From: Gymnopilus junonius
Taxonomy: Eukaryota > Basidiomycota > Agaricomycetes > Agaricales > Galerinaceae
Length of the DNA stretch: 45,842 bases
Direction: 5' to 3'
Assembly: GCA_015501075.1 (NCBI GenBank)
Contig: JADNYJ010000268.1
Location: forward strand, 1-45,842
Of the stretch, positions 43,059-45,842 are shown one piece after another. Within the stretch, counting starts at the first letter, position 1. Each line of letters starts with the position of its first letter. A program made the position numbers and the translations under genes. The notes below the pieces were generated by a model. That model was not told where the DNA came from, searched no databases, and saw nothing but the letters and a program-made list of their open reading frames with translations.

Positions 43059-45842
43059 CTTAAGCTTGTGCTCCATTCCTCTCTATACCCGATGGGCAAC
43101 TTACAACAAGCCGTGTATGCGTGGGGCTACATAGCCAGCGCAGGTAAGTTTTCATCTTCAATTTTCGGTCGGCACGCACGTACTCACATAGCATTTCTTT
43201 TCAGATCGATCTCTACGACCACCTCGGCGACTTGTTTCCCAGTCGCCAGCCCGTCTTCATGCACATGGGCAGTGATCTCCACTACTTCCTGCTGCAATTA
43301 TGACAGCCTGGGATGACCGGTCAGGATGGAATTTGAATCTGAGGGTGGATGTTTCCTCATGTCAGGCGTAGAGGAGTGCGCACGCCACCGCCGACACGCC
43401 AGCATCGTATGCTGTCTATGGAGACAAGGCCCAGGTAAATTTTCCTGTTTTCTTTTAGGCACAAGTACTCACCTGGTATCTCCAGATCGATATCCACAGC
43501 CCCAGCCTCGATCTACCACCCTCCATCCGCCAGCCAGTCGTCCAGATCATAGACAGCGGTCTCGACTACTTCCTGTAGTCGAGATCTACGTGATACAATT
43601 CTGACGGACTGACATGGCCGGTCAGGATGGTATTGAAGATGAGGGTGGTTGTTTCCTCATATCAGGCATAGAGCAGCATGTACGCCACTGCCACCACCAT
43701 CACCATAGGTTGTCCAGCTAGTCAGCGTGCTGGGCGAATGACCATGAGACGAGGCCCAGGTATGTTTCATGTCTTTTTCATCTTCTTCTACGCATGAGCA
43801 ATCATCCTAGTACTCTCCAGACCGACCTCCACCGTCAACGACCACAACCTCGATGGTACCGTCCTCCATCCGCCAGCCAGTCGTCAAGGTCATAGTGGCG
43901 GTCTCCACTACTGGCTGTAGTCGAGTTCACGCGTTGATGACTGCCAGAGGCGTGCGATGAAGTAATCCGGAGGACGAGTCGAGGATGGGAAACCGCCTTC
44001 AAGTCATGGTGAAGCCACCATCACCGAGTCGCTTCCTCCCTCTCTTCTCCGCTCCACCTCCATCTCTCGCCCAGCAGGATGTCTTCAACGTCGTACAGCA
44101 CTCTCGACCGCTTCCAGTGTCCTCAAGGACTGTCAAGACACATCGCGCAACGGCGGGGTAGCCGAATACTTGCTGCTGGCCGGCTATCTGGTCCAAGAAG
44201 CTGTGGAGGGGCTCAGGCGTTCATAGCTGCTGCAGCGCCATCCCAAGGTAAGATTTCATTCGACATATTCGCTTGATGTATTACTCACCTGTTATCTTCT
44301 CCAGCTCGATCTCCACCCCCCTGCTCTCTCCTCGATATACCGCCTGCGACTCGTCATCCAGGCATCAAGAACGGTGTTGACTATGCCCTGTAGTTGGGAT
44401 TTGCGTGTTCAGGGAGTGTTGAAGCCTTGGGATTCCATACCATACAGTAACATGGCAGCTGCAAAACTCGGCCCAGGTAAGTTTCCGAAATCTTTCTTTG
44501 AATGTGTTCACTCACCTAGGATGAATTTGCAGCCCGCCCTTCACCCTCTGCTCGATGGGTCGTCCTCGCCTTGTCAACCAGCTAGCAAGAGCACGGACAG
44601 CGGTCTCGACTATTTCCTCTAGTCGAGATGTGCTCGCTACCGATCGTCAATACCTCGGAATTCGAGTGTAGGAAGGGTTTGAGGACGAAGAAGCCATTTA
44701 CCAGGCGTGGAGGTGCGTGCTCGCCTCCAGCGATCTGTGTGTGTGTTGGAGATGTTGGGGAAGGAGGGATGTATGTGGTAAGTGCTTGTTGATCTCGGAC
44801 TTGTGTTCATTCACTCACTTATGCATCCCTTTCAGCTCGACTCCGCCATCGTCCTCTCTCTCTCTGCCATCGTCCTTTCTCTCCGCCGTCATCCTCTCTC
44901 TCTCCGCCATCATCTTCTCTCTCTCTGTCGACGTCGTGCCGCCCTCCTCTATCACCCAAGGTGACGACCCTCACCTGCAACTTCAGTCCGCGATCACGGT
45001 CGTCATCAGCGTCTGACTGTGCAAATGACCAGTTAGGATGACTTTGGAAGGAGATGAGGCCGGGGAAGGGACTTACCAGGTCATGGAGGGCGTACACATC
45101 ACCACTGACTTCTGTGTGCCGTTCCTCTCATCCAGAGGTGCTGGAGATGTGTGGCGAATTGGAAGGAACGTGGTAAGTGCGATTCATTCCAAACAATTAT
45201 CTGTGCACTCACTTCTCACTTTCCTCTTTCCGGTTCATTTTGACCGACAAAGATGGACAGCGGTCTCGACTATTTCTCGTCAGTCAGTTATTACTCATCA
45301 CTTTTCTCCTTGAGGTACTCACTTGTATTTTACAGCTCCTGCTGACTCTCCCTCAACCCGTGTTTGCGTATGATCGTCGGTGCCGCGGATGTCCAAGTCT
45401 GCTCATTGCCCGTTGAAGGGGCGTGTGCTACGGTAAGTCAACTTGTAATTGGGAATAGCGATTTGATGCTTACCTTCAATTTATCTAGTCGCGCACTTCC
45501 TGCTCTGTCGTTATGAGAGCTTGGCACCGGCGACTTTGATATTCAAGCAACGAATGCGGGTTGAAGAGTCGAGTTAGGTGAAGGTCGAGTCGGCGTCTCC
45601 GCTGCTGGTAAGGCTCTACGTGACGGAGGTGAGCATTTGCTCTGTGCTTGAGTATATGATGTTTCTTACCTTTTGAACTGTTGTAGCTACTTTCCATTCC
45701 CTGTTGATTGCGTCCCATGAGCACAATCAAGCCTCAATACAAGGGAAATGCTCGACGGCGGCGGCGTTGTCGTCTCGTTTTTTGGCAGCGAGGTATGCGA
45801 TGGGTCAGAAAAGAATGAAGAGGAGGAAGAGGAGGAGAGAAG
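40121..45842. repeat. Tandem unit 4 (partial, cut by right edge)
   Basis: The first 5.7 kb of a fourth unit, covering E and nearly all of H. It carries more single-base deletions than the other three (for example near 40,621, 40,780, 40,865, 40,948 and 41,535). Confidence 0.92.
43092..45842 (+). pseudogene. H copy 4: multi-intron gene, truncated by window edge
   Basis: Donors, branch points and acceptors match the other three copies. The first intron starts at 43,144 and others near 43,435 and 44,477. Hairpin-stop modules lie at 43,561-43,583 and 44,605-44,627. Many single-base losses occur (for example in the exon near 43,400 and the donor flanks near 45,180). The acidic-tail exon begins near 45,688 but runs off the edge before its stop. 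Confidence 0.5.

Noticed and set aside
11832..45842. The tandem unit as an rDNA repeat
   Set aside because: No recognisable 18S, 5.8S, 28S or 5S sequence. Unit content is spliced genes.
11832..45842. The array as a CRISPR or phage-like structure
   Set aside because: Repeat length, introns and gene types are eukaryotic. There are no short direct repeats with regular spacers.

Overview
The window looks like a fungal nuclear contig, most likely from a mushroom-forming basidiomycete (Agaricomycetes). Exons are short. Introns run about 48-67 nt, with GTAAGT/GTGAGT donors, CTNAC-type branch points and CAG acceptors. The recognisable families are a DUF1399/GRDP-like protein, an FG-GAP/VCBS fragment and small secreted cysteine proteins. 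There is also a Ty3/Gypsy-like LTR element. Genus cannot be fixed from sequence alone, and no rRNA, tRNA or CRISPR was seen.

Region 1 (1-7.2 kb) is a single-copy neighbourhood of small intron-containing genes. A DUF1399-like gene on the minus strand runs off the left edge. Two glycine-rich genes (minus 1.3-1.9 kb; plus 3.7-4.2 kb) share a TGGRGGDIGS-type module carried on exons bounded by phase-1 introns. A secreted six-cysteine protein (4.8-5.4 kb) is followed by a decayed paralogue with three frameshifts (6.6-7.1 kb). Between these two lies a short FG-GAP/VCBS remnant, next to a 53-bp near-perfect palindrome.

Region 2 (7,258-11,459) is one LTR retrotransposon lying on the minus strand. It has LTRs of 603 and 607 bp with TG...CA ends, a GGTC target duplication, a primer-binding site, gag with a CCHC knuckle, and a DEGS retropepsin. 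It shows no reverse transcriptase, RNase H or integrase, so it is a non-autonomous gag-protease element with a frameshifted reading frame.

Region 3 (11.83 kb to the right edge) dominates the window. It is a head-to-tail tandem array of a 9.2-9.6 kb unit: three whole copies plus 5.7 kb of a fourth. Each unit holds three named parts. E (minus strand) encodes a long, disordered Ser/Pro-rich protein with one ~170-nt intron. H (plus strand) is a divergent multi-intron gene containing repeated exon modules with hairpin-embedded stop codons. F (minus strand) is a small two-exon candidate at the unit's right end. Between H and F lie about 3 kb of ill-defined sequence with small ORFs. E carries different single-base frame breaks in every copy. 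The copies group in three mutually incompatible ways along their length, which implies exchange between units. One copy carries a 709-bp TA-flanked MITE. The array is either an expanding, decaying gene cluster or a real array with uncorrected assembly indels; the two cannot be separated here.

The genes do not form an obvious pathway. The strongest candidate for something undescribed is the tandem E/H/F unit, and within it the H exon-module array.
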